Of a stretch of DNA of 9,486 nucleotides, positions 1 through 6,688 are shown in pieces. Source of the DNA: Gemmatimonadota bacterium. GTDB taxonomy: Bacteria > Gemmatimonadota > Gemmatimonadetes > Gemmatimonadales > GWC2-71-9. Within the stretch, counting starts at the first letter, position 1. Each line of letters starts with the position of its first letter. A program made the translations under genes and the position numbers. Under the pieces are notes generated by a model. It saw only the letters and a program-made list of their open reading frames with translations. It was not told the origin of the DNA and searched no databases. Location: positions 1 to 9,486 of the forward strand of contig QHUE01000214.1 in NCBI GenBank assembly GCA_003221825.1, in the 5' to 3' direction.

Positions 1-218
1 GAGATCCCGCCGCGCGCGTGCTCGCGCAGCTCGGCACACCGCAAACGCGCGGCGAGTTCAACGACAAGGAAATGGGACTCAAGGGCGAGTGGTGGGACTG
101 GGGCAGCAACGCGATCTCTTTCGAGGTCGTGGACGGCCGGGTGTATTCCATTCGCGTGTGGCGCCCCGGCGCGGTTCCTCCGGCCGCCATCCAGCGCGCG
201 TTTATGCGGCTTCATTGA
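1..218 (+). CDS. 3' end of an unidentified protein (partial, runs off the left edge)
   Basis: The frame is open from the window edge (first full codon at base 3) to TGA at 216-218 and gives about 71 C-terminal residues. They contain a leucine-glycine-threonine-proline turn, then a Trp-rich stretch (EWWDWGSNAISFEVVDGRVY) and a basic C-terminus. The order 'V..QLGTP ... W.W .... I.F.V.DGRVY.I' loosely recalls the SmpA/OmlA (BamE-like) fold of small envelope proteins, but this is only a resemblance and I assign no function. The stop overlaps the next start codon by one base (TGATG), so the gene is probably translationally coupled to, and co-transcribed with, the acyl-CoA dehydrogenase. The true start lies outside the window; the GTG at base 18 is internal to the frame and is not supported as a start. 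Confidence 0.6.
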   Translation, partial: DPAARVLAQLGTPQTRGEFNDKEMGLKGEWWDWGSNAISFEVVDGRVYSIRVWRPGAVPPAAIQRAFMRLH

Positions 219-1363
219 TGGCCGCACCACTCACGCAGCTCTCCGAGGAAGAACGGATGTTCCAGGGCGCGGTGCGCGACTTCGCCGAGAGCGAGGTCCG
301 CCCGCGCGTCCACGCGATGGAGCAGGCCGCGCAGCTCGACCCCACCCTGATTCCCAAATTCTTCGAGCTCGGCCTCATGGGGATCGAGATCCCGGAGGCA
401 CACGGCGGCGCCGGCGGCAGCCTGTTCATGACCGTGCTCGCCGTTGAGGAGCTGTCCGCAGTGGATGCGTCCGCGGCCATCTTCGTCGACGTGCAGAACA
501 CCCTCGTCAACGCGCTGCTGCTCAAATGGGCGTCGGACGATATCAAACAGCGTTACCTCCCCCGGCTCGCGACTGAAGTCGTGGGCGCGTACGCGCTCTC
601 AGAAGCGGGCTCGGGATCCGACGCATTTGGCCTGCAGACGAAAGCGAAGAAACAGAGCGACACGTGGATCCTCGACGGCCGCAAGCTCTGGATCACGAAC
701 GGCGCCGAGGCTCACCTCTTTCTGGTGTTTGCTAATGTGGACATGAGTAAAGGATATAAAGGAATCACGGCGTTCGCGGTGGAGCGCGGATTCAGGGGCT
801 TCAGCGTCGGGAAAAAAGAAGACAAGCTCGGCATACGCGCGTCGTCCACGGCCGAGCTGATCCTCGATCACTGCGAAATCCCGGCGGCGAACCTGATTGG
901 TGAAGTCGGGAACGGGTACAAAGTCGCCATCGAGACGCTGAACACGGGGCGCATCGGCATCGGGGCACAGATGATCGGCGTGGCGCGCGGCGCGCTCGAC
1001 GCGTCGCTCAAGTACGTGAAAGAGCGGCAGCAATTCGGCAAGCCGGTGGCCGATTTTCAGGGCGTGCAATTCCAGCTCGCCCAGGCGGCGACCGAGCTCG
1101 AGGCGGCGCGCCTGATGGTCTACAACGCCGCTCGGCTCGAGGATGCGGGCGAGTCGTATACGAAGGAAGCGGCGATGGCGAAGCTCTTGAGCGCGCAGGT
1201 CGCCGAGCGCGTGACGTCGCTCGCCGTAGAGCTCTTCGGCGGCTACGGCTATACCAAGGAGTATCCGGTCGAGAAGTTCTACCGGGACGCGAAGATCGGC
1301 ACGATCTACGAAGGCACGAGTAACATGCAGCTCAATACGATCGCGAAGCTGTTACTGAAATAG
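218..1363 (+). CDS. Acyl-CoA dehydrogenase, short/branched-chain type
   Basis: A flavoenzyme of 381 residues, the usual family length, that inserts the alpha-beta double bond into acyl-CoA esters and passes electrons from FAD to electron-transfer flavoprotein; it is cytoplasmic. The N-terminal helical domain covers about 8-120, the beta domain about 124-225 and the C-terminal helical FAD-binding domain about 230-381. Signature 1 is ALSEAGSGSD (126-135) and signature 2 begins at E338 with GGYGY (341-345) and ends near D357. The predicted catalytic base is E365 in IYEGTSNMQ. Long stretches (GYKGIT, KLGIRASST, RIGIGAQM, YPVEKFYRDAKIGTIYEG) resemble mammalian 2-methylbutyryl-CoA dehydrogenase (ACADSB), suggesting a short or branched substrate from isoleucine/valine or fatty-acid breakdown; substrate choice is inference. 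ATG at 218 was chosen because it overlaps the upstream stop and starts the normal N-terminus; the earlier in-frame start at 89 would add non-homologous sequence. Confidence 0.96.
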   Translation: MAAPLTQLSEEERMFQGAVRDFAESEVRPRVHAMEQAAQLDPTLIPKFFELGLMGIEIPEAHGGAGGSLFMTVLAVEELSAVDASAAIFVDVQNTLVNALLLKWASDDIKQRYLPRLATEVVGAYALSEAGSGSDAFGLQTKAKKQSDTWILDGRKLWITNGAEAHLFLVFANVDMSKGYKGITAFAVERGFRGFSVGKKEDKLGIRASSTAELILDHCEIPAANLIGEVGNGYKVAIETLNTGRIGIGAQMIGVARGALDASLKYVKERQQFGKPVADFQGVQFQLAQAATELEAARLMVYNAARLEDAGESYTKEAAMAKLLSAQVAERVTSLAVELFGGYGYTKEYPVEKFYRDAKIGTIYEGTSNMQLNTIAKLLLK

Positions 1364-1367
1364 GAGG
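1362..1367 (+). promoter_or_regulatory. Shine-Dalgarno for the small secreted protein
   Basis: A perfect AGGAGG sits 6 bases before the ATG at 1374. Its first two bases are the last two of the dehydrogenase TAG stop. Ribosomes ending the dehydrogenase therefore terminate on the binding site of the next gene, which favours coupled translation. Confidence 0.85.
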
Positions 1368-1373
1368 CTCCGA

Positions 1374-1715
1374 ATGAAACGCCTGTTGCGAATGGTCGCA
1401 GTGTTCTCCGTAGTGCTCGTCGTGCCCGCGGCGGCGCAGGGGAAGGGGCATGGGCACAAGAGGGAATTCACGGTCGCGCCAGATCGCGCCGTCTCCATCA
1501 CGCGCGACGTGCTGGTGCATCAGGGCTACGAAGTGATCCGTATCGAGACGGTGGGCAACGACCAGGTCGTGTACTATCGCCGCGGCAACATGGGTCGGGG
1601 CAAGGGCAAGGGCCCACCGATGAAGATGATCATTCGGCGGGTCGAGAATCGCGTGGTGTTTGTGGATGCGCCAGACGCGGTGTTGGTGGATATCAATGTG
1701 CGGCTGCGGTTATAG
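1374..1715 (+). CDS. Small secreted basic protein, function unknown
   Basis: A 113-residue protein with a clear Sec signal peptide: basic MKRLLR, hydrophobic core (about 7-18), then a PAAA site with likely cleavage after A21, leaving about 92 mature residues. The mature part starts with a Gly/Lys/His stretch (GKGHGHKR, 23-30). A predicted alpha/beta region follows (about 31-70), then a second Gly/Lys-rich loop (GRGKGKGPPMK, 74-84) and a strand-rich C-terminus (85-113). It contains no cysteine, so neither disulphides nor a lipid anchor is expected. I do not recognise a family; the size and strand pattern would suit a small periplasmic domain. It follows the dehydrogenase by 10 bases and is the last gene before a strong hairpin, so it is probably the operon's distal gene. 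Nothing in the sequence links it to acyl-CoA metabolism. The start is fixed by the strong Shine-Dalgarno and the signal peptide. Confidence 0.85.
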   Translation: MKRLLRMVAVFSVVLVVPAAAQGKGHGHKREFTVAPDRAVSITRDVLVHQGYEVIRIETVGNDQVVYYRRGNMGRGKGKGPPMKMIIRRVENRVVFVDAPDAVLVDINVRLRL

Positions 1716-1739
1716 AGCGGCCCCTAGGCAAGATCAAAC

Positions 1740-1780
1740 ACCGGTCGTCGGGCGAGAGCTCGGCGGCCGGTCTTCGTTCT
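1740..1780 (+). terminator. Probable transcription terminator for the acyl-CoA dehydrogenase operon
   Basis: A 14-bp stem (1740-1753 with 1758-1771) encloses a GAGA loop of GNRA type (1754-1757). It is followed by a short, imperfect T-rich run (TCTTCGTTCT, 1771-1780). Three pairs are G-U in the + strand transcript and would become A-C mismatches in the opposite one, so the hairpin is much stronger for + strand RNA. This suits termination of the rightward operon before the convergent lipoprotein gene, whose stop begins at 1779-1781. The U-tract is weak, so efficiency is uncertain. Confidence 0.6.
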
Positions 1781-4418
1781 AGGGCTGAATCACCCGCACC
1801 ATGTCGTCTGTCTGAGTCGGTACGTACACCCGCCCCGTCACGGGATCGACGACCGCCGCTTTCGGGTTCGGTCCAACGACAAGTGTGGCAAACACGCCGA
1901 GCTTGCCAGCATCGATCAGCGACACGGTGTTCTCACCGGTGTTCACCACGTAGGCCACGCCGCGACTGGCGTCGAAGGCCACCGCCTCCGGCCCAGCGCC
2001 CACGGGTAGCCGCGCGATCTCCTTGAAGGCGCCCGGGTCCGGCGCGGAGATGTCGATCACCGATACGTTGTTGTCGTCACGATTCGTCACATAGAGCCGG
2101 TTGGCCCGCGTGTCTACCGCGAGGCCGTAGGTCCCCTTCCCGAGATTCTGAATCCGCCCCACTAGCGTAGCGCCTCCGGGCTTCGGATTGATCACGTCCA
2201 CTTCCTGGAACGTCGGGATCGCGACGTAGACGAACCCATCATTCGGGTTGAATACAACGCCGGAGCCCGGCGCGGGAAGGAACACAATATCCGTGGTGGC
2301 GACGATGTCCGTAGACCCGTCGATCGGCACGAGCGCGGGACCGCGTTGGAGCGGATCGGCCGCGACGGCGACATAGATCCGGTTGGCCGTTTCGTCCACC
2401 GCGACGCCCTTAGGACTGGTCCCGACCGGAATGAAGAGACGGACGACATCAACTGTTCCGTCGATCGCGGCGACACCCGCCAGGCTCGATACGTAGACCT
2501 GATTCGTCGTTGCATTCGCCGCCACGCCAAACGGCGACTCGAATCCCGTGAGTTGCGGTTGCAGCTCGCGGTCGTCGAGCAACACCGAGACCAGGGTCGC
2601 TCCCGGTACGTAGATCTTCTTCGTTTGATCGTTCATCGCGGCCGCGACGGCCCCGAGACGCGTGACCGGAATTGCCTTGATCACGCCACCGATGTCGAAC
2701 GGCGTGCTCGCCGCGCCCGTCAGGGTGCCGGACGTGGCGGCGATCGCGTAGCCGAGACCGGCGGAGTCGACGGCCAAATAGGGGAACGACGCTACTCCGT
2801 TCACCGCCGCTGCATCGACGATGCCCTGGAGCTTGGCCGCGGGGTTCGGCGTTGCTCCAAGCCCCAGCGACACAACGTCCTTCGCCGAGATGACGAGGTT
2901 GCCGTACAGGTCCTGGATCGCCACCTGCACGGCGGGCGCGATGGTGTCACCCGCCAGGGCACGTGTGGGCTCGGTGAGAAACACGAGGCGCGCGGGCGCG
3001 CCCGCGATGCCGCTCGCCATAAACGTAACGGCTGGCAGCCCTGAGACACTGGCGGTCACGCTATTGTTGTTGAGCCCCGCCACCGTGCCGAGCGTCCAAC
3101 TCCCAACCATCGCGATTCCCAGCGCGTCGGTCGTTTGTGTCGCGCCCGTGACCGAGCCCCCTCCAATAAGGCCAGCGAACGTCACGCCCACGCCTGCGAC
3201 GGCGTTGCCGAATTGATCGACCACCCGGACGCTCGGAGGTGAGCTAACGGCGGACCCCACGATCGCCGACTGCGGGTCAAGTGACAGCTTGACGATCTGC
3301 GCCGGGGCATCCGTCAGCGCCGTTGCGCTGAACGGGACTGGCGAGCCCGTCAAACCGCTGACTGATGCGGTCGCGGTCTGCGTGCCTGGAGACCCGCCCA
3401 GGGTCCGCGTAGCGCTGGCGATCCCATTCGCGTCCGTTGCAGACGTGGCCGGCGTGATGAAGCCGCCACCTGCTCCCACTGCCCAACGCACCGGCACGCC
3501 GGACACCGGCAGCCCGACCGCGTCCTTCACCGCGACCGAGTACGGGGTCGCGAGCGTGCTTCCGACGATCCCGGTTTGGAGGTCTCCGGTATTGAGCACG
3601 ATGGTGCTGGCGGTCGTCGTGATCCCGTTGGCGCTGAACGTCACGGGGCTGCCCGCGAGTCCCGACACAGCCGCGTCGAGCGTGTTCAACCCGGGGACTG
3701 CCGCGAGCGTCCAGCTTCCGACGCGCGCGATTCCAGTCGAATCGGTCACCGCCGTGCCGGGCAACAGGCTGCCGATCAACGTGCCGGTGAGCGTGAACGT
3801 CACCGAGACCCCCGGCACCGGGTTGAAGTACTGGTCGACAACCTTAACCTCGGGCGGAACGCCCACAGGGCTGTTGACGAGCGCCGTCTGTGTATCGCTG
3901 GTCACGCGCAGCAGCTGAGCCGCCACGTCATGGGTTCCCAACGCAGTGAATTGAACGGGCACCACGGCGGGGACGCTCTGCACCTCCGCCCGCAGGACGT
4001 TCTGCGCCAGGAAGTTTGCCAGAGTCCACGCGCCGGCGCTCGCAACTCCACTCGCGTTCGTGACCGAGATCGGCGTGGCAACGAAACCACCGTCGGTGAG
4101 AATAGAGAAGTTGATCGTATCCCCAGCGATCGGGTTCTTATAGCGATCGGTGAGGCGGACGGTCGGCGCGGTTGGAAGGGGCGCGTTGACCACGCCGATC
4201 TGGCTGTCGCCTAGCGTCTTGACGAGGAGACTCGGCATGTCCGGAAGCCCGGTTGCGTTGAACGTCGTCGACAGCGCGCTGGTTGTCGCATGCAGAACAT
4301 TTGTACCGGCGAGCGTATCCAGCGTCCAGCTGCCGACCGCGGCAACGCCCACGGCATTCGTCAATTGCGTCGGCTTGCGAGCAGCGTGTTCGTTCCCGCC
4401 AGTGTGCCGAGCGTCCAT
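1779..4418 (-). CDS. C-terminal portion of broken Ig-repeat / YVTN beta-propeller surface protein
   Basis: The open frame encodes up to 879 residues, but the first ~15 are out-of-frame read-through of the upstream part (MDARHTGGNEHAARK is the other frame's SWTLGTLAGTNTLLAS region). The homologous sequence begins near residue 16. It starts with the tail of one Ig-like domain (about 16-57). Five bacterial Ig-like domains follow (about 58-161, 162-265, 266-368, 369-472, 473-577), each with a 'V.D..GNPV.GV.VTF' strand, a 'TDA.GIA..GSWTL' strand and a 'G.NTL.A.VSGL' strand. Residues 582-879 form a beta-propeller with seven blades, each carrying a 'GVAVD...NR.YV' core; the best is GLAVDTRANRLYVTNRDD. 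Such proteins are exported and act in adhesion or ligand binding; the ligand is unknown. ATG 4418 has no signal peptide after it, so this is not an independent gene but the downstream half of the lipoprotein gene. Confidence 0.82.
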   Translation of the reverse strand: MDARHTGGNEHAARKPTQLTNAVGVAAVGSWTLDTLAGTNVLHATTSALSTTFNATGLPDMPSLLVKTLGDSQIGVVNAPLPTAPTVRLTDRYKNPIAGDTINFSILTDGGFVATPISVTNASGVASAGAWTLANFLAQNVLRAEVQSVPAVVPVQFTALGTHDVAAQLLRVTSDTQTALVNSPVGVPPEVKVVDQYFNPVPGVSVTFTLTGTLIGSLLPGTAVTDSTGIARVGSWTLAAVPGLNTLDAAVSGLAGSPVTFSANGITTTASTIVLNTGDLQTGIVGSTLATPYSVAVKDAVGLPVSGVPVRWAVGAGGGFITPATSATDANGIASATRTLGGSPGTQTATASVSGLTGSPVPFSATALTDAPAQIVKLSLDPQSAIVGSAVSSPPSVRVVDQFGNAVAGVGVTFAGLIGGGSVTGATQTTDALGIAMVGSWTLGTVAGLNNNSVTASVSGLPAVTFMASGIAGAPARLVFLTEPTRALAGDTIAPAVQVAIQDLYGNLVISAKDVVSLGLGATPNPAAKLQGIVDAAAVNGVASFPYLAVDSAGLGYAIAATSGTLTGAASTPFDIGGVIKAIPVTRLGAVAAAMNDQTKKIYVPGATLVSVLLDDRELQPQLTGFESPFGVAANATTNQVYVSSLAGVAAIDGTVDVVRLFIPVGTSPKGVAVDETANRIYVAVAADPLQRGPALVPIDGSTDIVATTDIVFLPAPGSGVVFNPNDGFVYVAIPTFQEVDVINPKPGGATLVGRIQNLGKGTYGLAVDTRANRLYVTNRDDNNVSVIDISAPDPGAFKEIARLPVGAGPEAVAFDASRGVAYVVNTGENTVSLIDAGKLGVFATLVVGPNPKAAVVDPVTGRVYVPTQTDDMVRVIQP
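1782..2675 (-). repeat. Seven-bladed YVTN-type beta-propeller repeat region
   Basis: Seven degenerate repeats of about 40-45 residues, each with an 'xxVAxDxxxxRxYVxx' core, occur near residues 590-605, 629-644, 669-684, 719-734, 763-779, 810-826 and 852-868 of the downstream reading frame. A seven-blade count matches a closed propeller, so the C-terminus appears complete. The protein ends right after the last strand (DMVRVIQP). Confidence 0.75.
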
Positions 4419-4933
4419 GAGGTGACCGTCGCGATACCGCTCGCGTCGGTTGTCTGGTTGCCGCCGCTTAGGCTGCCCCCGCCACCCGTGACCGTGAAGG
4501 TGACCGGCACACCGGCCACCGGATTACCGGCGGCGTCCTTAAGAAGTACTCTCGGCGCCACGGCAACGACGGTGTTCACGACCGCGAGCTGCGCGTCACC
4601 GGCCGCCGAGAGCAGCTGCGTCGGGGCACTCCCAAGCGCCATCATGTCAAACGTTACCGGACTCCCGCTGAGCCCCGCCGCGGTCGCCTGAAATGATTGC
4701 GCCCCGATGAGCAAGCCGAGGGTCGCGACCGTGCGTGCCTGCCCAGAGCTGTCGGTGAGGACGAGCGTATCCGCCACCGAGCCGCCGCCGAGCTGTGCGC
4801 GGAAGTGCACCGCCACGCCCGCCACACCCAAGCCGTCCGCCGCGCGAGCCTCGACCTCGAGGGGCAGCGCCAGCGGGCGCCCGATGGTGTCGGACTGGAG
4901 GTTGCCTGCGATGCGAACGAGCTGATTCGCGAG
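2688..4933 (-). repeat. Tandem bacterial Ig-like (BIG_1-like) domain array, interrupted
   Basis: Protein-level tandem repeats of about 100 residues run on both sides of the frame break. Two lie in the upstream frame, the second incomplete. One tail plus five full units lie in the downstream frame. The units are diverged from each other but share the GSWTL-(x)n-NTL and NPVxGVxVTF strands, so recombination or read collapse between neighbouring units is possible. The frame break falls inside this array. Confidence 0.75.
4361..4418 (-). other. Out-of-frame deletion junction joining two Ig-like repeats
   Basis: Read on the - strand, the upstream frame shows a normal GTNTLLAS strand (codons at about 4373-4396) and then meets TGA at 4361-4363 after three stray residues. 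From about 4375 leftward the other frame takes up homologous sequence at TQLTNAVGVAAVGSWTL, which belongs to a later position in an Ig unit. Comparison with intact neighbouring units shows that about 75 residues (roughly 225 bases) should separate these two motifs. The junction is therefore a deletion that is not a multiple of three, not a single-base indel. Confidence 0.7.
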
Positions 4934-5644
4934 CGGCTGGAACGTCGCGAGCACGGAGTCACGCACACCCGCGGGTGTACGTGCCACGACTCGCACGCTG
5001 GAGCGGTTGATCGGCGCCCGCAGCAGACCGGCGCCGTTCACATGCGCGAGCGCGGTGTCGCTGGTGCTCCACGAAACGTAGAACTGCTGCACCGGCGTCC
5101 CGCCCTGGAACGCCTGCACCTGGAAGCGCAGCGAATCACCGAAATAGATGAAAGGCGTGCGCGGCGCGATGGCGATGCTGTCTACGCCGGCACCAGGCCC
5201 CACATATGTCGTGACCGGCACTTCGGTCGGCGGCGCCACGAGACCTGCCGAGACCTCGACGGGAGCCGTGCCCTCGAACAGCGGCACCGCTCCCGCCAGC
5301 GCCACAATCGAGACCAGCACCGTTTCGGGCGACGTGACGATGGGAACGCGGAGGCTGAGATCGAGGACCCGCGCGTCCGGCGGCAGGGCGACGGTCGTGT
5401 CGGCCACGGTGTCGGGCGACGCGATGGGCCGGACCACCACGAAACGCACGCGGTCGATGGCGAGACCGAAGGCGGCAAGTCCGGCCTCGGACGGGAAGAC
5501 CGGCGCGACGGCGACCCGGGCGTAGTGCAGGCCCTCCGGGCCGGTCCCGTCACGGCAGGTGACAAGCGTTAAAAGAAGGCCCGACGCGAGAAGAACGCGG
5601 GCCCCAAGCGACCGGAAGAACAACGGCTCACGACGGGACTTCAC
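4361..5644 (-). pseudogene. N-terminal portion of broken Ig-repeat lipoprotein gene
   Basis: From GTG 5644 the frame encodes 427 residues. The N-terminus has a basic region (MKSRREPLFFRSLGAR), a hydrophobic core (about 17-28) and LVTC with Cys30 as the likely lipidation site; the -1 Thr is less usual. The mature protein begins CRDGTGPE, so an outer-membrane or surface lipoprotein is expected. Residues about 40-135 form an N-terminal beta-rich domain, 153-236 an Ig-like domain of BIG_2 flavour (SWSTSDTALAHV), 238-338 a BIG_1-like domain and 339-424 a second one that is cut. The frame ends with three aberrant residues and TGA at 4361. The in-frame ATG at 5776 is rejected because it would run through the divergent aminotransferase start and bury the signal peptide. 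A GGAGG lies 15 bases before the GTG, so a CTG start six bases earlier cannot be excluded. Together with the 1779-4418 frame this was one gene of about 1,300-1,400 codons. Confidence 0.78.
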
Positions 5645-5701
5645 AGCCAGCGGAATTGGCCTCCGTCCGAACTGCCGGTCAAGACGGTATCTTTCGCGGA
5701 C
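5645..5701. promoter_or_regulatory. 57-bp divergent intergenic region, promoters not resolved
   Basis: This gap separates the lipoprotein gene (leftward) from the aminotransferase gene (rightward) and must hold or overlap both promoters. A TATCTT hexamer at 5688-5693 could be a -10 element for the aminotransferase. It lies 8 bases from the ATG, which would imply a nearly leaderless mRNA; no convincing -35 box stands at 16-18 bases. On the opposite strand GGAGG is the only plausible ribosome-binding sequence for the lipoprotein gene. Confidence 0.25.
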
Positions 5702-6688
5702 ATGCGTACGGCACGCCGCACTCACGGCTTCACGGAATCGGTGATTCGTGGGATGACCCGGCTCGCCAATGAGCACGGGGCCATCAACCTGGCTCAGGGC
5801 TTCCCGAACTTCCCCTGCCCTGACGTCCTAAAAGACGCCGCGGCACTTGGGGTCGTAAACCCGGGCGACGAAGTGGTGGTTTTCGAGCCCTTCTACGAGA
5901 ACTACGGGCCGGACGCCATCCTGTGCGACGCCAAGCCGGTGTTTGTGCCGATGCCCGCCGAGGGGCCGATCGACCTCGACCGCCTCGCCACAGCCTTCAG
6001 CGCCAAAACACGCGCCATTATCGTCTGCACGCCCAACAATCCGACCGGGCGGGTCCTGTCGCGCGCCGAGCTGACGGCGATCGCCGAGCTGTGCCAGCGC
6101 CACGATGCGTTCGCGGTGACCGACGAGATCTACGAGCACATCTACTACGAGGGCGAGCACATCCCGATCGCGACGCTGCCGGGGATGGCCGATCGCACGA
6201 TCACGATCAGCGGCGCCTCGAAGACGTTCAGCATCACCGGGTGGCGCATCGGCACCATCGTCGCGCCGCCCGACGTCACGGATGCCATCCGCAAGGTGCA
6301 CGACTTCCTCACCGTGGGCGCTCCCGCCCCGCTGCAGGAGGCGGTCGCCGTGGCGATCGAGACCCTCGGCGACGATTACTACGACGGCCTGGCGCGGGAT
6401 TATCGCCGGCGCCGCGACATCCTGTGCGCGGGTCTCTTAAAGGCAGGTTTCAGGTGTCGGGTGCCAGCGGGCGCATATTACGTGATGGCAGACTTTTCAG
6501 ATATTTCCGAGCTCCCTGACGATGAGTTCTCCAAATGGTTGACCGCCGAGCACGGTGTCGCACCGGTGCCGGGCTCGAGTTTTTACTCGCGCGCCGAGCT
6601 GGGCCGCAAGTACGTGCGGTTCGCGTTCTGTAAGACGGAGGACATGCTGCAGCAAGCGGTCGAGCGGCTGCAGCGGGTGCGCGACTAG
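5702..6688 (+). CDS. Class I/II PLP-dependent aminotransferase with internal core deletion
   Basis: A fold-type I aminotransferase, 328 residues against a usual ~385. It resembles kynurenine/glutamine-K type and related bacterial transaminases that move an amino group to a 2-oxoacid. Visible motifs: NLAQGFPNFPCPD (29-41), EPFYENYGPD (62-71), PNNPTG (111-116, cofactor Asn113), DEIYEH (141-146, Asp141 for the pyridine nitrogen), SGASKTFSITGWRIG (170-184, Schiff-base Lys174, phosphate-binding Arg182) and YVRFAF (304-309, substrate carboxylate Arg306). LKDAA (43-47) is followed directly by ALGVVNPGDEV (48-58). The segment normally between, with the NQY element and the T-V-T-x-G-[AS]-T-E-A turn that holds the PLP phosphate, is absent (about 55-57 residues, in frame). 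As written, the enzyme is unlikely to bind PLP normally. Substrate is not assignable. The start at 5702 fits the family N-terminus, though no good Shine-Dalgarno precedes it. The 3' end overlaps the convergent kinase gene by 4 bases. Confidence 0.88.
   Translation: MRTARRTHGFTESVIRGMTRLANEHGAINLAQGFPNFPCPDVLKDAAALGVVNPGDEVVVFEPFYENYGPDAILCDAKPVFVPMPAEGPIDLDRLATAFSAKTRAIIVCTPNNPTGRVLSRAELTAIAELCQRHDAFAVTDEIYEHIYYEGEHIPIATLPGMADRTITISGASKTFSITGWRIGTIVAPPDVTDAIRKVHDFLTVGAPAPLQEAVAVAIETLGDDYYDGLARDYRRRRDILCAGLLKAGFRCRVPAGAYYVMADFSDISELPDDEFSKWLTAEHGVAPVPGSSFYSRAELGRKYVRFAFCKTEDMLQQAVERLQRVRD

Noticed and set aside
89..217. Longer dehydrogenase start at GTG 89
   Set aside because: It adds 43 Arg-rich residues unlike the family and overlaps the upstream gene; ATG 218 gives the normal length and a stop/start overlap.
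718..770. AT-richer patch inside the dehydrogenase gene as a sign of insertion
   Set aside because: The translation (ANVDMSKGYKGITAF) is conserved family sequence in the correct place; the base shift comes from Lys/Tyr/Ile/Asn codons.
4361..4418. Programmed ribosomal frameshift joining the two Ig-protein frames
   Set aside because: I see no slippery heptamer, and shifting frame would not restore the ~75 residues missing from the Ig domain.
1779..4418. Independent gene beginning at ATG 4418
   Set aside because: The first ~15 codons are the other frame of a conserved Ig strand and there is no signal peptide, so this is a gene remnant and not a start.
2688..4933. CRISPR or DNA-level satellite repeat
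   Set aside because: The periodicity exists at protein level with ~300-base diverged units; there are no short identical repeats with unique spacers.
4697..5572. Long + strand open frame (291 codons) and others at 2346-3044 and 3289-3918
   Set aside because: They lie antisense to the Ig-repeat gene; their Arg/His-rich or low-complexity products are GC-driven shadows with no recognisable domain.
5645..5776. Lipoprotein gene starting at ATG 5776
   Set aside because: It would overlap the divergent aminotransferase start and place 44 residues before the signal peptide; GTG 5644 gives a proper lipoprotein signal.
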